Positions 40,460 to 50,964 are shown, numbered from the stretch's first letter. The stretch is DNA of 64,000 bases from Rheinheimera mesophila (GCF_000986865.1 NZ_LAVS01000003.1:62001-126000); one strand, 5' to 3'. Numbers and translations are program-made. The notes: generated by a model not told the origin, from the letters alone.

Positions 40460-41574
40460 TGAGTTACGCAGAAAATCCTATTAAAAGACGCCAGTCCACG
40501 CAAATTAAAGTGGGCAATGTGCTGATAGGCGGTGATGCGCCTATTGCAGTGCAGTCGATGACCAATACCAAAACCACAGATGTAGCCGCCACAGTGGCGC
40601 AAATTCAGGCCATTGCCAAAGCAGGCGCTGATTTAGTGCGGGTGTCTGTGCCAACCATGGAAGCGGCTGAAGCCTTTAAGCTGATTAAACAGCAATCGCC
40701 TATTCCACTGGTGGCCGATATTCATTTTGATTACCGTATCGCGCTGAAAGTAGCGGAATACGGCGTTGATTGTCTGCGGATTAACCCAGGCAATATAGGC
40801 CGGGAAGATCGTATCCGTTCTGTGGTCGAAGCGGCGCGTGATAAAAATATTCCGATCCGTATTGGCGTCAACGGTGGTTCGCTGGAAGCCGATTTACAGG
40901 AAAAGTATGGCGAACCTACACCAGAAGCTTTGGTGGAATCGGCGATGCGTCATGTTGAAATCCTGGACAGACTGAACTTCGACCAGTTTAAAGTCAGTGT
41001 CAAAGCATCCGATGTGTTTTTAGCCGTGGGTGCTTACCGTTTGCTGGCGAAACAAATCAAACAGCCTCTGCATTTAGGTATTACAGAAGCTGGGGGCGCC
41101 CGTGCCGGTGCTGTTAAATCTGCAATAGGTCTGGGTATTCTGTTGTCTGAGGGCATAGGCGATACCCTGCGCATCTCTTTGGCGGCTGATCCGGTTGAAG
41201 AAGTGAAAGTGGGTTTTGATATTTTAAAATCACTGCGTATTCGCTCCCGTGGTATTAACTTTATTGCCTGTCCAAGCTGCTCCCGCCAGGAATTTGATGT
41301 GATCAAAACCATGAATGAGTTGGAGCAACGGCTGGAAGACGTGGTCGACCCTATGACGGTCTCGGTGATAGGTTGCGTAGTGAATGGGCCTGGGGAGGCC
41401 TTGATCTCCGATTTGGGCGTAGCAGGAGCCAACCGGATGAGTGGTTTCTACCTCAAAGGCCAGCGGCAAAAACTACGCATCGATAACAACAACGTCGCAG
41501 AACAATTAGAAGCCCAGGTACGGCTGTATCTGGAAGAGCAAAAACGCCTGATTGAAATTAAACAGTTGGATTAA
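40459..41574 (+). CDS. ispG: 4-hydroxy-3-methylbut-2-en-1-yl diphosphate synthase
   Basis: 4Fe-4S enzyme of the MEP isoprenoid pathway making HMBPP. It has 371 aa. The TIM-barrel part has [19 protein letters not shown] and [11 protein letters not shown]. Cluster ligands are in [15 protein letters not shown] and [12 protein letters not shown]. It depends on Fe-S assembly and follows the isc region by about 4 kb. It begins inside the last codon of rodZ. Confidence 0.97.
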   Translation: MSYAENPIKRRQSTQIKVGNVLIGGDAPIAVQSMTNTKTTDVAATVAQIQAIAKAGADLVRVSVPTMEAAEAFKLIKQQSPIPLVADIHFDYRIALKVAEYGVDCLRINPGNIGREDRIRSVVEAARDKNIPIRIGVNGGSLEADLQEKYGEPTPEALVESAMRHVEILDRLNFDQFKVSVKASDVFLAVGAYRLLAKQIKQPLHLGITEAGGARAGAVKSAIGLGILLSEGIGDTLRISLAADPVEEVKVGFDILKSLRIRSRGINFIACPSCSRQEFDVIKTMNELEQRLEDVVDPMTVSVIGCVVNGPGEALISDLGVAGANRMSGFYLKGQRQKLRIDNNNVAEQLEAQVRLYLEEQKRLIEIKQLD

Positions 41575-41618
41575 GCGGCATTGCTGCATGATCCGCTTTG
41601 GACAAAGAGATAAAACCC

Positions 41619-42893
41619 GTGTCAAAAGATATCCAGGCCATTCGTGGCATGAACGACTGTTTGCCGGCCGAAACTCCGGCATGGCAGTATGTGGAACAGA
41701 TTTTACGTAAAACAGTACGCAACTATGGTTATGAAGAAATTCGTTTTCCTATAGTGGAAATGACGGAGCTGTTTAAGCGCTCTATCGGCGAAGTGACTGA
41801 CATCGTTGAAAAAGAAATGTACACCTTTGCCGATCGTAACGGTGACAGCCTGACCTTAAGGCCTGAAGGCACAGCAGTGTGCGTGCGTGCCGCCAATCAG
41901 AATGGCTTGCTGTATAACCAGGAGCAACGCCTGTGGTATATGGGGCCAATGTTCCGCCATGAACGTCCGCAAAAAGGCCGTTATCGCCAGTTTCACCAGT
42001 TTGGTTTAGAAGCTTTTGGTATGGCAGGCCCAGACATTGACGCCGAAGTCATTCTACTCAGTGCCCGTTTATGGAAAAGTTTAGGTTTGTCGTCTCATGT
42101 CACGCTAGAGCTGAACTCTTTAGGTTCGAATCAGGCGCGTGCGGATTACCGTGCCGCTTTGGTCGCTTATTTAGAACAGCATAAAGAACTGCTGGATGAA
42201 GACAGCTTACGCCGCATGTACAGCAATCCGCTGCGGGTACTGGATAGCAAAAATCCGGCTATGCAGGAGATGCTGGGCAAAGCGCCACAGTTGCTGGATT
42301 ATTTAGATGATGAATCCAAAGCCGACTTTGATGGCTTACAAAAGCGGTTAAAAGCCGCAGGCGTTGAGTTTGTGATAAATCCGCGTTTAGTGCGCGGCCT
42401 GGATTATTACAACAAAACTGTATTCGAATGGGTCACTAGTAGTTTGGGTTCACAAGGCACTGTCTGCGCCGGTGGCCGTTACGATGGTTTAGTCGAGCAA
42501 CTGGGCGGCAAAGCCACGCCTGCAGTTGGTTTTGCCTTAGGTATGGAGCGGCTGGTATTATTGCTGCAAACCTTAGATTTATTGCCACAAGAGCAGAGCC
42601 AAACTGATATTTATCTGATGGCCTTGGGTGAGAGTGCGGAACTTGCGGCGGTTTCTATTGCCGAAGGCCTGCGCAATGATTTACCGGACCTGCGTTTAAT
42701 GACCCATGCAGGTGGTGGCAATTTAAAGAAACAACTGAAAAAGGCGGACAAGTCTGGTGCCAGTCTTGGTCTGCTGCTAGGTGAAACTGAACTGGCCGCA
42801 GGCGAAATTACGCTGAAATGGCTCAGAGCAGAAAAAACCCAACAAAATATTAAATTGACTGAATTAAGCAGCGCTCTGAAGCAGCTGGTTTAA
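41619..42893 (+). CDS. hisS: Histidyl-tRNA synthetase
   Basis: Class II aminoacyl-tRNA synthetase of 424 aa. Start GTG 41619 ([16 protein letters not shown]), matching E. coli; an in-frame TTG at 41598 is less likely. Class motifs are [19 protein letters not shown] (motif 2), [15 protein letters not shown] (HisA motif), [15 protein letters not shown] and [13 protein letters not shown] (motif 3). Lies between ispG and yfgM, as in E. coli. Confidence 0.97.
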   Translation: MSKDIQAIRGMNDCLPAETPAWQYVEQILRKTVRNYGYEEIRFPIVEMTELFKRSIGEVTDIVEKEMYTFADRNGDSLTLRPEGTAVCVRAANQNGLLYNQEQRLWYMGPMFRHERPQKGRYRQFHQFGLEAFGMAGPDIDAEVILLSARLWKSLGLSSHVTLELNSLGSNQARADYRAALVAYLEQHKELLDEDSLRRMYSNPLRVLDSKNPAMQEMLGKAPQLLDYLDDESKADFDGLQKRLKAAGVEFVINPRLVRGLDYYNKTVFEWVTSSLGSQGTVCAGGRYDGLVEQLGGKATPAVGFALGMERLVLLLQTLDLLPQEQSQTDIYLMALGESAELAAVSIAEGLRNDLPDLRLMTHAGGGNLKKQLKKADKSGASLGLLLGETELAAGEITLKWLRAEKTQQNIKLTELSSALKQLV

Positions 42894-42904
42894 AGGGATC
42901 GAAG

Positions 42905-43543
42905 ATGGAAATTTACAACAGCGAAGAACAACAAGTCGAAGCTATTAAGCGCTTTTGGAAAGAAAACGGCACCGCTATTATCGCCGGGGTTGTTTTAGGT
43001 TTAGGCGGCTTGTATGGCTGGCGTTATTTTCAGGACCAGCAGCTCGAAACTACTATGGCTGCATCAAGTGCCTACACTAAGTTACTGGAGCAGCAACAAA
43101 AAGCCGCAGATAACCCAGAGTTGTTAGCACAGTTTCAGGCTTTTGTTGACGAAAACAGCGACTCCTCTTACGCACTGCTGGCGGCTTTTGTTGCAGCCAA
43201 AGAAGCGGTAGCAAAAGAAGATTATGCAACCGCAGCCAAGCAACTGAACTGGGTGCTGACCACCGCCAAACAGCCGGAAATTAAGGCGCTGGCGCAGTTG
43301 CGTTTAGCCCGGGTACAAAATGAGCAGAAAGATTATCCAGCGGCTATAGCAACCCTTGCCTTAGCTGTACCTGAAGCGTTTAAGGCACAACAGCAGGAAT
43401 TACTGGGCGATGTACTGTTGAATTCCGGCGAGCCGGCAAAAGCGAAAACGGCTTATCAGGCCGCTGTCACTGCCACAAAAGATGCTCAGAATCCACTTCT
43501 GAAAATAAAATTAGACGAACTGGCGCACGTAACTGCTGCTTAA
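42905..43543 (+). CDS. yfgM: YfgM family periplasmic chaperone/ancillary SecYEG protein
   Basis: Bitopic inner-membrane protein of 212 aa. A membrane helix is at about 20-38 (AIIAGVVLGLGGLYGWRYF), followed by TPR-like helices in the periplasm. E. coli YfgM associates with SecYEG and PpiD and with envelope stress. It sits 11 bp after hisS and 9 bp before bamB, the classic order. Confidence 0.92.
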   Translation: MEIYNSEEQQVEAIKRFWKENGTAIIAGVVLGLGGLYGWRYFQDQQLETTMAASSAYTKLLEQQQKAADNPELLAQFQAFVDENSDSSYALLAAFVAAKEAVAKEDYATAAKQLNWVLTTAKQPEIKALAQLRLARVQNEQKDYPAAIATLALAVPEAFKAQQQELLGDVLLNSGEPAKAKTAYQAAVTATKDAQNPLLKIKLDELAHVTAA

Positions 43544-43552
43544 GGTGTAAGA

Positions 43553-44737
43553 GTGAAGTTATTCAAGTCCCGTATCGGCTTCATGCTGGTGTTGTTGACG
43601 ACTTTGGCGGCCTGTTCTTCGAAAGAGGAATTGGTTTATCCGGAAATTAACAACAAAATTGAACCCGAAGAAATTTGGAGTGCCTCCGTAGGGGATGGCG
43701 TTGAACATTATGATTCAGCGCTACGGCCATTGATTTACAAAGATAAAGTCTTTGCGGCCAGCCGCGCTGGTTTAGTCATGGCTTTTGACAAAGAGTCCGG
43801 CGATCGTCTATGGACCTTTGATGTGCGCGACGACGGTACTGGTAGTTTCCTCGATGGCCTGAAGTTCTGGAATTCGGAAACAGCCCGGGTTTCCGGTGGT
43901 GTCAGTGCCGGTTATGACAAAGTGTTTGTCGGCACTGAAAACGGCGATGTCGTAGCGCTTAACCCCGAAACCGGTGAGCTGGTCTGGCGGGTGAAAGTCA
44001 AAGGCGAAGTCATTGCCAGCCCTGCAGCAGGTGACGGTTATGTGCTGGTAAATACGTCAGCCGGCTACATGTTTGCCCTGCACCCTGACACTGGCGAACA
44101 GCGTTGGATGCATGAACAGGAAAGTGCATTACTCAGTTTACGGGGGACCAGTGAGCCCGTGGTGGCCAATGGGGGGGTTATTTTTGGTAGTGGTGCCGGC
44201 AAGGTTTCAGTACTGATAGCGGACAAAGGTGTGTTGGCCTGGGATGCTGCCATCGCAGTGCCTAAAGGTGCCACTGACTTATCCCGTATGGTCGATGTGG
44301 ATGCAACACCTATAGTGGTGGATGGAACTATTTACGCTATTGCCTTTAACGGTGAGCTGGTGGCGCTGGAACTGCGCACAGGCCGGGTGATCTGGAAACG
44401 GGAGTACGCCAGCTTCCGCGATATGGTGATTGAAGGCAATACCATCTACCTGGTGGACAGTGTTGGTAAAATCTTCGCCATAGACCGTCGTAATGGCTTA
44501 GAACAGTGGGCTCAACTTGGCTTGCACAAACATTTCCTGACCGGACCCGCGGTGTATAAGGATTATCTGGCTGTGGGCGATGTAGAAGGTAACTTATTCT
44601 GGTTGGATAAAAACACCGGTGAGTTTGTTGCCCAAGAGACTTACGGCTCTGGTTTTTATGTGCAGGGTGTCAGCACAGCCGACGAATTAGTGATCCAAAC
44701 CCGGGATGGTGAGCTAAGTTTAATACGCTTGCCTTAA
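43553..44737 (+). CDS. bamB: Outer membrane assembly lipoprotein BamB
   Basis: Lipoprotein component of the BAM complex, 394 aa. Lipobox LAAC with Cys21. Eight-bladed PQQ-type beta-propeller is indicated by repeated motifs such as VMAFDKESGDRLWTF, VVALNPETGELVWRV, MFALHPDTGEQRWMH and IFAIDRRNGLEQWAQ. GTG start, 9 bp after yfgM. A long hairpin follows the gene. Confidence 0.96.
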   Translation: MKLFKSRIGFMLVLLTTLAACSSKEELVYPEINNKIEPEEIWSASVGDGVEHYDSALRPLIYKDKVFAASRAGLVMAFDKESGDRLWTFDVRDDGTGSFLDGLKFWNSETARVSGGVSAGYDKVFVGTENGDVVALNPETGELVWRVKVKGEVIASPAAGDGYVLVNTSAGYMFALHPDTGEQRWMHEQESALLSLRGTSEPVVANGGVIFGSGAGKVSVLIADKGVLAWDAAIAVPKGATDLSRMVDVDATPIVVDGTIYAIAFNGELVALELRTGRVIWKREYASFRDMVIEGNTIYLVDSVGKIFAIDRRNGLEQWAQLGLHKHFLTGPAVYKDYLAVGDVEGNLFWLDKNTGEFVAQETYGSGFYVQGVSTADELVIQTRDGELSLIRLP

Positions 44738-44757
44738 CCCTGCCTGGTATGGAAAAG

Positions 44758-44798
44758 GACGAGGTCGGAGCCGATAAAATATCGTCTCCGGCCTTGTC
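44758..44798 (+). terminator. Long hairpin after bamB, probable terminator
   Basis: A 13-nt arm GACGAGGTCGGAG pairs with CTCCGGCCTTGTC (two G-T pairs), and an inner GATA/TATC can extend it. Sequence after it is GTTTCATAG, a weak T-tract. It lies 20 bases past the bamB stop and 126 bases before der. Confidence 0.55.
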
Positions 44799-44923
44799 GT
44801 TTCATAGCCTGTAGTGATTGTGGCCAGTGTCAGGCTGTCAAAAGCCCGGCATGGCAGAGTAAGAAGGCCAGTTGGCCTGCGGTATCCACAAGGATACATA
44901 GTAATTTTATTTGAGGTAAAACC

Positions 44924-46399
44924 ATGTTACCTGTTGTGGCTTTGGTTGGCAGAGCCAACGTTGGAAAATCAACATTATTTAACCGCTTAACCCGCACCCG
45001 TGACGCCTTAGTGGCGGATTACCCGGGCCTGACGCGTGACCGCAAATACGGTTCAGTCAAATACGAAGGTTACGAATTTATTGTGGTCGATACCGGTGGT
45101 ATAGACGGCAATGAGCAAGGCATTGAAGTAGAAATGGCGGAGCAGTCACTCAAAGCCATAGACGAAGCCGATGTCGTGCTCTTTATGGTCGACGCCCGGG
45201 CTGGTGCCATGGTGGCTGATGATGCGATTGCCCAGCACTTACGCCGTATTAATAAAAAAGTGTTCCTGGTTGCTAATAAAACCGATGGTTTAGACGCAGA
45301 CACAGCTACAGCCGATTTCTACAGTCTGGCGCTGGGTGAAGTGTATCCAATAGCTGCCGTACATGGCCGTGGCGTAGTGTCTTTGCTGCAACATGCGTTG
45401 TTACCTTTGTTGTCTGAACAGCAACAACAACGTATTGCCGCTATTGAAAGTGGCGAAGAATTACCGGACGAGTTTGAAGAAGAGGAAAGCGAAGAGGACA
45501 TTACTCAGGCCAAGGACCAGCATATCAAGCTGGCTATAGTCGGTCGTCCAAACGTAGGTAAATCCACCTTAACCAACCGTATTTTAGGCGAAGAGCGGGT
45601 GGTAGTATTCGATATGCCGGGCACCACTCGGGATTCGATTTATATCCCTATGACCCGCGGTGAGCGCGAGTATACGCTGATTGATACCGCCGGTGTGCGT
45701 CGCCGTGGCAAAATTGACGATATGGTCGAAAAGTTCTCTGTCATTAAAACTCTGCAGGCGATTGAAGACGCTAACGTGGTGATTTTAGTGCTGGACGCCC
45801 GTCTGGGGATTTCCGACCAGGACTTAAGTATTTTGGGTTTTGTGCTCAATTCTGGTCGCTCTTTGGTGATTGCGGTGAACAAGTGGGATGGTTTGGACGA
45901 TCGCATTAAAGATGATGTAAAACGTGAACTCGACAGACGTTTAGGTTTTATTGACTTTGCCCGCTTGCATTTTATCTCGGCTTTGCACGGCTCAGGTGTC
46001 GGTAACTTATTTGAATCGGTCGAAGAAGCCTTCGATTCGGCTACCCGTCGTGTCAGCACAGCGCTTTTAACCCGCATAATGAAAATGGCCGTGGAAGATC
46101 ACCAACCACCTATGGTGAAAGGCCGTCGGGTGAAGCTGAAATACGCTCACGCCGGTGGTTACAATCCGCCTATTATCGTGATCCACGGTAATCAGGTAGA
46201 AGATCTGCCAGATTCGTACAAGCGTTATCTGATGAACTATTACCGTAAGTCGCTGCAGATGATGGGCACACCAGTGCGGATTGAGTTCCGTGAAGGTGAA
46301 AACCCCTTCGCGACCCGACGTAATACGCTGACACCAAATCAGCAGTACAAACGCGACCGTATCCTAAAAGCCAGGGCGAATCTGGTGAATAAGAAGTAA
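44924..46399 (+). CDS. der: Double GTPase Der (EngA)
   Basis: Essential 50S ribosome assembly GTPase, 491 aa. First G domain: P-loop GRANVGKST near residue 8 and DTGG. Second G domain: GRPNVGKST near residue 210, [10 protein letters not shown] and NKWD. A KH-like C-terminal domain holds [14 protein letters not shown]. The acidic linker between domains (about 183-200) is rich in Glu. GAGGTAAA precedes the ATG. Confidence 0.97.
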   Translation: MLPVVALVGRANVGKSTLFNRLTRTRDALVADYPGLTRDRKYGSVKYEGYEFIVVDTGGIDGNEQGIEVEMAEQSLKAIDEADVVLFMVDARAGAMVADDAIAQHLRRINKKVFLVANKTDGLDADTATADFYSLALGEVYPIAAVHGRGVVSLLQHALLPLLSEQQQQRIAAIESGEELPDEFEEEESEEDITQAKDQHIKLAIVGRPNVGKSTLTNRILGEERVVVFDMPGTTRDSIYIPMTRGEREYTLIDTAGVRRRGKIDDMVEKFSVIKTLQAIEDANVVILVLDARLGISDQDLSILGFVLNSGRSLVIAVNKWDGLDDRIKDDVKRELDRRLGFIDFARLHFISALHGSGVGNLFESVEEAFDSATRRVSTALLTRIMKMAVEDHQPPMVKGRRVKLKYAHAGGYNPPIIVIHGNQVEDLPDSYKRYLMNYYRKSLQMMGTPVRIEFREGENPFATRRNTLTPNQQYKRDRILKARANLVNKK

Positions 46400-46413
46400 G
46401 TTGTGATTCTCAG

Positions 46414-46441
46414 GGCCAGCGCAAGCTGGCCTTGTTGTTTG
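46414..46441 (+). terminator. Intrinsic terminator after der
   Basis: GGCCAGC, loop GCAA, GCTGGCC, then TTGTTGTTTG, 15 bases past the stop. Confidence 0.75.
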
Positions 46442-46622
46442 TGGGTTGTGTATGTCGGAGATGGTTGCGGTTAGTATGATAACTGCCAGTCTCTGTTGGG
46501 TTCTTGCATTTGTTCTTCGCATTCAAAACAAATTATACGAGCGGGTCTTATACACACTCCTGGTGTCAGGCGATTAATGACAGTCTTTTAGCGCTGATTA
46601 GCTAAGTTCTTAATTGCAATAT

Positions 46623-46670
46623 TTTTTACTTTAAAGTATCTCGCCAAAGGCTAAAGCTTTAAAGTAAAAA
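46623..46670. repeat. Perfect 14-bp inverted repeat
   Basis: TTTTTACTTTAAAG (46623-46636) and CTTTAAAGTAAAAA (46657-46670) are perfect reverse complements around a 20-base spacer. On the plus strand the T-run precedes the stem, so it is not a plus-strand terminator by the usual rule. Confidence 0.6.
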
Positions 46671-46739
46671 TGTAGCAAATAGCCACTAAATGCTGGGGAC
46701 AGGTTTTGCCATATGCGCAGGATTTATTTCAGCTCCAGC

Positions 46740-47273
46740 TTATCTGCAACTATACCTGCTCTGCACAAATCCACTCTGATAGACCCGGGTTTCCAGATGC
46801 TGTAATTTGAGATCGGCAGGTAAAGCGCCAAATAGCGTTATGCCTTCGCCAATCAACACCGGAATTCGGGTGAGTGTCAGTTCGTCGACCAACTGATGGC
46901 GCAGGCCTTGTTGAATAATGTTGCCGCCATCCAGGTAAACTGCTTTGTAACCTTGCTGCTTCAACTGATGAATAATATCAACCATAGCGCCCTGACGGAT
47001 GTCGACTTTATCTTGCAGTTCAGGCGGTAAATCAGCAGAGCGTAGTTGATGACTGAGTACCACGGTTTTCACCGGATAAGGCCAGTCGATACCAAAACTC
47101 AGCACTTTTTCAAAGGTGATGCGCCCCATTAACATCACATCAATGCCAGCCATAAAAGCACCGTAGCCATGATCGTCTGTGGAGTCAGTGGCAGAGGTTA
47201 ACCAATTGATGTCACCATCTTTTTTAGCGATAAAGCCGTCCAGGCTAGTGGCTATAAATACTTTTACTTCCAT
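46740..47273 (-). CDS. Dihydrofolate reductase family protein (RibD C-terminal-like)
   Basis: Protein of 177 aa with the DHFR/RibD reductase fold: VFIATSLDGFIAKKDGDINW at the start, MLMGRITFEKVL, VVLSHQL and YLDGGNIIQQGL. Likely an NADPH-dependent reductase; the substrate is unknown, and it is not the essential folA by sequence style. It stands apart, between the der terminator region and the nucleotidyltransferase-like gene on the same strand, 114 bp away. Confidence 0.82.
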   Translation of the reverse strand: MEVKVFIATSLDGFIAKKDGDINWLTSATDSTDDHGYGAFMAGIDVMLMGRITFEKVLSFGIDWPYPVKTVVLSHQLRSADLPPELQDKVDIRQGAMVDIIHQLKQQGYKAVYLDGGNIIQQGLRHQLVDELTLTRIPVLIGEGITLFGALPADLKLQHLETRVYQSGFVQSRYSCR

Positions 47274-47387
47274 TGATATGTGCCTTCTGTTTGCGCGTTA
47301 ACTTACAAAAATACAGCTACTATCAAAACATAAAATGATCTACAGAACAGTTACAACTTGTATTTCGGCTTGAACGAAAGTTTTTAT

Positions 47388-47858
47388 CTATTCGTCTTTA
47401 ATAGTGTGGGGCATTTCATTCAAATATCGTTGCAATTGCGCCACCCGCTTGGGTCGTTCAAACAACTGATACAACTCCAGCCAGTCGGACAACTGCATCA
47501 GCGGTAAATCCTGTTGCCAACTGGTTTTTTCAGGCTGAAACTCAAAGGCTTGTAAACCCTGGTCTTTGAGCACTTGTATGCCGGCCATCAGTTCGATCAC
47601 AAGGCCGTTTTTGTCAAAACGGGCAAAGCCCTGGCTGCGATAAATAGGATGAAGAGAGACAGGCAGAAGCTGAGCATACCTACCCAGCAGGGTTTTAAAC
47701 TGCTCAAAGCGTTCCAGTGTGCAAACGAGATCCAAATCCCTGGCCTGGGCTTCTATGCCATAACTTTGTAGTAAAAAACTGCCGCCTATGGCCCAGTCTG
47801 TGGGTCCGAGCAGTTGCACTAACTCTGCGGCGACTTGCCTGATCTCAGTGGTTTGCAT
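47388..47858 (-). CDS. Nucleotidyltransferase-like protein
   Basis: Protein of about 156 aa from ATG 47858; a GTG at 47885 is an alternative giving 165 aa. WAIGGSFLLQSYGIEAQARDLDLV contains the GGS..G and DxD-type pattern of the minimal nucleotidyltransferase fold found in AbiEii-type and kanamycin-transferase proteins. No antitoxin partner is visible, so a toxin role is not supported. Its start overlaps the xseA 3' end by 14 bp, so it is probably co-transcribed with xseA. Confidence 0.6.
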   Translation of the reverse strand: MQTTEIRQVAAELVQLLGPTDWAIGGSFLLQSYGIEAQARDLDLVCTLERFEQFKTLLGRYAQLLPVSLHPIYRSQGFARFDKNGLVIELMAGIQVLKDQGLQAFEFQPEKTSWQQDLPLMQLSDWLELYQLFERPKRVAQLQRYLNEMPHTIKDE

Positions 47859-49197
47859 CGGTACCCGGAGAAACCTGTTCGACACGGGCGATAAAATGCC
47901 CCTTCGCCAACCGGGTTTTTATCTGTTGGCCTATCACAAGTGATGAAGCGTCAGTAATGACTTGCTGCTCTGCGTCAAAGCTGATGCTGTAGCCACGCTC
48001 TAACGTGGCGAGGGGACTGACGGTATGCAAACGGCTGCTTTGCAATAACCATTGCTGCTGCTTTTGTTTCAGTAAGTGTTGCATCGACTGATGCAACTGA
48101 TGCTGGTGCTGACTCAGCTTTTGTTGTTGCTGTTTAATCCGCACCAGCGGAGTTAATTGTTGCAGGCGATGTTGTAAAAACTGCTGTTGCTGCGCCGCTT
48201 TATCGATACGCCGTAGTAATGCAGTTTGTAGCCTCATTTGCAGTTCATCCAGATACTGCTGTTGTTGCTGTAAACCCCGGGCCGGGTCGAGCAGGGTTAA
48301 ACGATGCACTAAGGCGGTTAAACGGGGTTGCTGCTGCCGTAAATAACTTTGCATGGAGCGTTGCAAGCGCTGCTCTGCAGCTTGCACCAACTGCAGTTGT
48401 TGTTGCTGATCCGGTGATACCAGCTCAGCGGCGGCAGAAGGTGTGGCTGCGCGCACATCGGCCACAAAATCAGCTATGGTAAAGTCAATTTCATGACCTA
48501 CAGCACTGACGGTTGGAATAGGGCAATGGGCTATTAAACGTGCCACCTGTTCGTCGTTAAAACACCACAAATCTTCCAGCGAACCACCCCCCCGGCCAAT
48601 CAGCAACACATCCACTTCATTGCGGGATATAGCTTTTTGGATGGCATGGTAAATTTGCGCCGGCGCCTGAGTGCCCTGCACTAAACAAGGATAAATAATC
48701 ACTTCCAAAGCCGGAGCGCGGCGTTGCAGTACTGTAATGATATCGCGGATGGCTGCACCAGTAGGGGAGGTGACCACCCCAACTTTTTGTACTTTTTTCG
48801 GCAGCGGCTTTTTGCGCTCTGGCGCGAATAAACCTTCAGCAGCCAGTGTAGCTTTGATTTGTTCATACTGCTGCTTCAGTAAACCATCACCAGCAGGTTC
48901 TAGCATATCAGCCAGTAACTGATATTCACCCCGGGGTTCATACACACTGATACGGGCGCGGATCAGAACTTGCTGACCATTTTTTGGCTGCAGGCTGGCG
49001 TATCTGTTGCTTTGTTTAAACATTGCCACTTTGACCTGAGCGGCCTGATCTTTGAGTGAAAAGTACCAGTGACCGGAAGAGGCGGCGATAAAATTGGAGA
49101 CTTCACCTACTAACCAAAGCTGGCGAAATTGCAGCTCCAGAGTCAGGCGAACTTCAGAGTTTAAGCGGGAGACAGTGTAAATATCAGCTTGCGACAT
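47845..49197 (-). CDS. xseA: Exodeoxyribonuclease VII large subunit
   Basis: Large subunit of ExoVII, which degrades single-stranded DNA from both ends. It has 450 aa. The N-terminal OB fold (TVSRLNSEVRLTLELQF; VGEVSNFIAASSGHWYFSLKD) is followed by the catalytic domain (VGVVTSPTGAAIRDIITVL; LIGRGGGSLEDLWCFND; SAVGHEIDFTIADFVAD). A very glutamine-rich coiled coil (about 265-410) follows. Divergent from guaB, as in E. coli. An ERIC-like element sits in its upstream region. Confidence 0.96.
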   Translation of the reverse strand: MSQADIYTVSRLNSEVRLTLELQFRQLWLVGEVSNFIAASSGHWYFSLKDQAAQVKVAMFKQSNRYASLQPKNGQQVLIRARISVYEPRGEYQLLADMLEPAGDGLLKQQYEQIKATLAAEGLFAPERKKPLPKKVQKVGVVTSPTGAAIRDIITVLQRRAPALEVIIYPCLVQGTQAPAQIYHAIQKAISRNEVDVLLIGRGGGSLEDLWCFNDEQVARLIAHCPIPTVSAVGHEIDFTIADFVADVRAATPSAAAELVSPDQQQQLQLVQAAEQRLQRSMQSYLRQQQPRLTALVHRLTLLDPARGLQQQQQYLDELQMRLQTALLRRIDKAAQQQQFLQHRLQQLTPLVRIKQQQQKLSQHQHQLHQSMQHLLKQKQQQWLLQSSRLHTVSPLATLERGYSISFDAEQQVITDASSLVIGQQIKTRLAKGHFIARVEQVSPGTDANH

Positions 49198-49210
49198 AAA
49201 GGATTCCTCA

Positions 49211-49334
49211 ACCCCCTTCGTACTTGAAGCCGCAGCTTTGTTGACTGCGTTCTCTCGCCCCAGTCACATAGGTTAACTATGCTCCTGGGGTCTCGAGTAC
49301 TTGTCGTCGCGCTGCAACTCCAATTACTTTGGGG
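49211..49334 (-). repeat. ERIC-like element (copy C)
   Basis: A 124-bp imperfect palindrome in the xseA-guaB gap, read on the minus strand. Left end CCCCAAAGTAATTGGAGTTG, core CCCCAGGAGCATAGTTAACC then TATGTGACTGGGGCGAG, right end GCTGCGGCTTCAAGTACGAA. It is the cleanest copy here to compare with ERIC. It lies 40 bp upstream of the guaB -35 box and 14 bp from the xseA start. Confidence 0.82.
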
Positions 49335-49374
49335 CTTACTTTGTGGTTAATGTAACACAAAAGCGAAAAACTGA

Positions 49375-49403
49375 TTGTGGCAAAGGGCAAAAGCGGATAA
49401 AAT
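49375..49403 (+). promoter_or_regulatory. guaB: Probable guaB promoter
   Basis: -35 TTGTGG (49375-49380), 17-base spacer, -10 TAAAAT (49398-49403), 48 bases before the ATG. No PurR box recognised. Confidence 0.5.
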
Positions 49404-49451
49404 TGCGCCGCAACATTCCCCCCATCTTTAGTTAACAGCGAGATTGTTGCA

Positions 49452-50921
49452 ATGCTCAGGATCGTGAAAGAAGCCATTACATTTGACGACGTGTTACTTG
49501 TACCGGCACACTCCACTGTGTTACCCCATACCGCAGACCTGCGGACTCAATTGACCAGCAAAATTACGTTAAATATTCCTATGGTATCAGCGTCTATGGA
49601 CACTGTGACCGAGGCGCGTTTAGCTATTGCTTTGGCACAGGAAGGTGGCTTAGGTTTTATTCACAAGAATATGACTATCGAAGAGCAGGCAGCCAATGTT
49701 CGTAAAGTAAAAAAATACGAAAGTGGTGTAGTGTCAGACCCTGTGACTGTACGTCCGGAACAAAGTATCCGCGAAGTGCAGCAACTGGCCGCTCAGCATG
49801 GTTTTTCTGGTTTCCCTGTGGTCGATGCCGACAATAATCTGGTGGGCATAGTGACAGGACGGGATCTGAACGTCGAAACCAATCCGCAAGCTGCGATTTC
49901 TTCTGTGATGACACCAAAAGAGCGTTTAGTCACGGTCAACGAAGCTGGCCCGCGTGAAGAAGCTCTGGCTTTAATGCATAAACACCGTATCGAAAAAGTA
50001 TTAGTGGTCGACAACGCCTTTAAACTTAAAGGCCTAATCACAGTACAGGATTACAACAAAGCCGCCAGCAAACCAAATGCCTGTAAAGACGAATTTGGTC
50101 GCTTACGTGTAGGTGCTGCTGTGGGTGTTGGTCCTGGTACTGACGAGCGTATTGCCGCTTTAGTCGAAGCCGGTGTCGATGTGTTATTAATAGATACCTC
50201 ACACGGCCACTCGGAAGGTGTGTTAGAGCGCGTGCGTCAAACCCGCGCCATGTATCCGGATTTACAAATCGTAGCGGGGAACGTCGCCACTGCCGAAGGC
50301 GCCAAAGCTTTAGCGTTAGCTGGTGCTAACGCGGTAAAAGTGGGTATAGGCCCAGGTTCTATTTGTACCACCCGCATAGTGACAGGTTGTGGTGTTCCTC
50401 AACTGACCGCTATCTCTGATGCAGTAGATGGCGTGCAGGGTATGGACGTTTGTATTATTGCTGACGGTGGTATTCGTTTCTCCGGTGATATCGCCAAAGC
50501 ACTGGTCGCTGGCGCACATTGTGTGATGGTCGGTTCTATGTTTGCCGGCACTGAAGAAGCACCGGGTGAAGTGGAGCTGTATCAGGGCCGTTACTACAAG
50601 TCTTACCGTGGTATGGGGTCCTTAGGTGCTATGGCACAACGTAATGGCTCGTCGGACCGTTATTTCCAGGGCAGCAATAATGCCGAGAAGTTAGTACCAG
50701 AGGGTATTGAAGGCCGTGTGGCTTATAAAGGCCCAATCGGCACTATTATTCACCAGCAAATGGGTGGCCTGCGCTCTTCTATGGGTTTAACAGGTTGCGC
50801 TACTATTGCTGAAGTCCGCACTAAGCCGGTGTTTGTGAAAGTGACGTCTGCTGGTATGGGTGAATCGCACGTACATGATGTGCAAATCACCAAAGAAGCC
50901 CCCAACTACCGTCTGGGCTAA
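49452..50921 (+). CDS. guaB: IMP dehydrogenase
   Basis: Oxidises IMP to XMP with NAD+, the committed step to GMP. It has 489 aa. Two CBS domains sit at about 95-205 ([35 protein letters not shown]). The catalytic loop Cys is in [13 protein letters not shown]; the flap region is [18 protein letters not shown]. First gene of guaBA. Confidence 0.98.
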   Translation: MLRIVKEAITFDDVLLVPAHSTVLPHTADLRTQLTSKITLNIPMVSASMDTVTEARLAIALAQEGGLGFIHKNMTIEEQAANVRKVKKYESGVVSDPVTVRPEQSIREVQQLAAQHGFSGFPVVDADNNLVGIVTGRDLNVETNPQAAISSVMTPKERLVTVNEAGPREEALALMHKHRIEKVLVVDNAFKLKGLITVQDYNKAASKPNACKDEFGRLRVGAAVGVGPGTDERIAALVEAGVDVLLIDTSHGHSEGVLERVRQTRAMYPDLQIVAGNVATAEGAKALALAGANAVKVGIGPGSICTTRIVTGCGVPQLTAISDAVDGVQGMDVCIIADGGIRFSGDIAKALVAGAHCVMVGSMFAGTEEAPGEVELYQGRYYKSYRGMGSLGAMAQRNGSSDRYFQGSNNAEKLVPEGIEGRVAYKGPIGTIIHQQMGGLRSSMGLTGCATIAEVRTKPVFVKVTSAGMGESHVHDVQITKEAPNYRLG

Positions 50922-50931
50922 TAGTGTTTTC

Positions 50932-50964
50932 GAGGCTGGCTTAGCGCCAGCCTCTGTCTTTTTT
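50932..50964 (+). terminator. Terminator-like hairpin between guaB and guaA
   Basis: GAGGCTGGC, loop TTAGC, GCCAGCCTC, then TGTCTTTTTTGAT. A 9-bp stem and T-run in the 74-bp guaB-guaA gap. It could lower guaA expression relative to guaB, or guaA could have its own promoter. Confidence 0.75.

Larger units (their letters stand above)
46400..46739 (+). other. 340-bp intergenic region after der
   Basis: No gene seen. It contains the der terminator, a long 14-bp inverted repeat (46623-46670) and, near 46690, the phrase CTGGGGACAGG, which resembles ends seen beside REP-associated or IS200-like elements (from memory). It may be a decayed mobile-element junction at the edge of the two accessory genes that follow. 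Confidence 0.35.

Noticed and set aside
47388-47858. AbiE-type toxin-antitoxin system
   Set aside because: The nucleotidyltransferase fold is plausible but no antitoxin gene is adjacent and the gene is tied to xseA.
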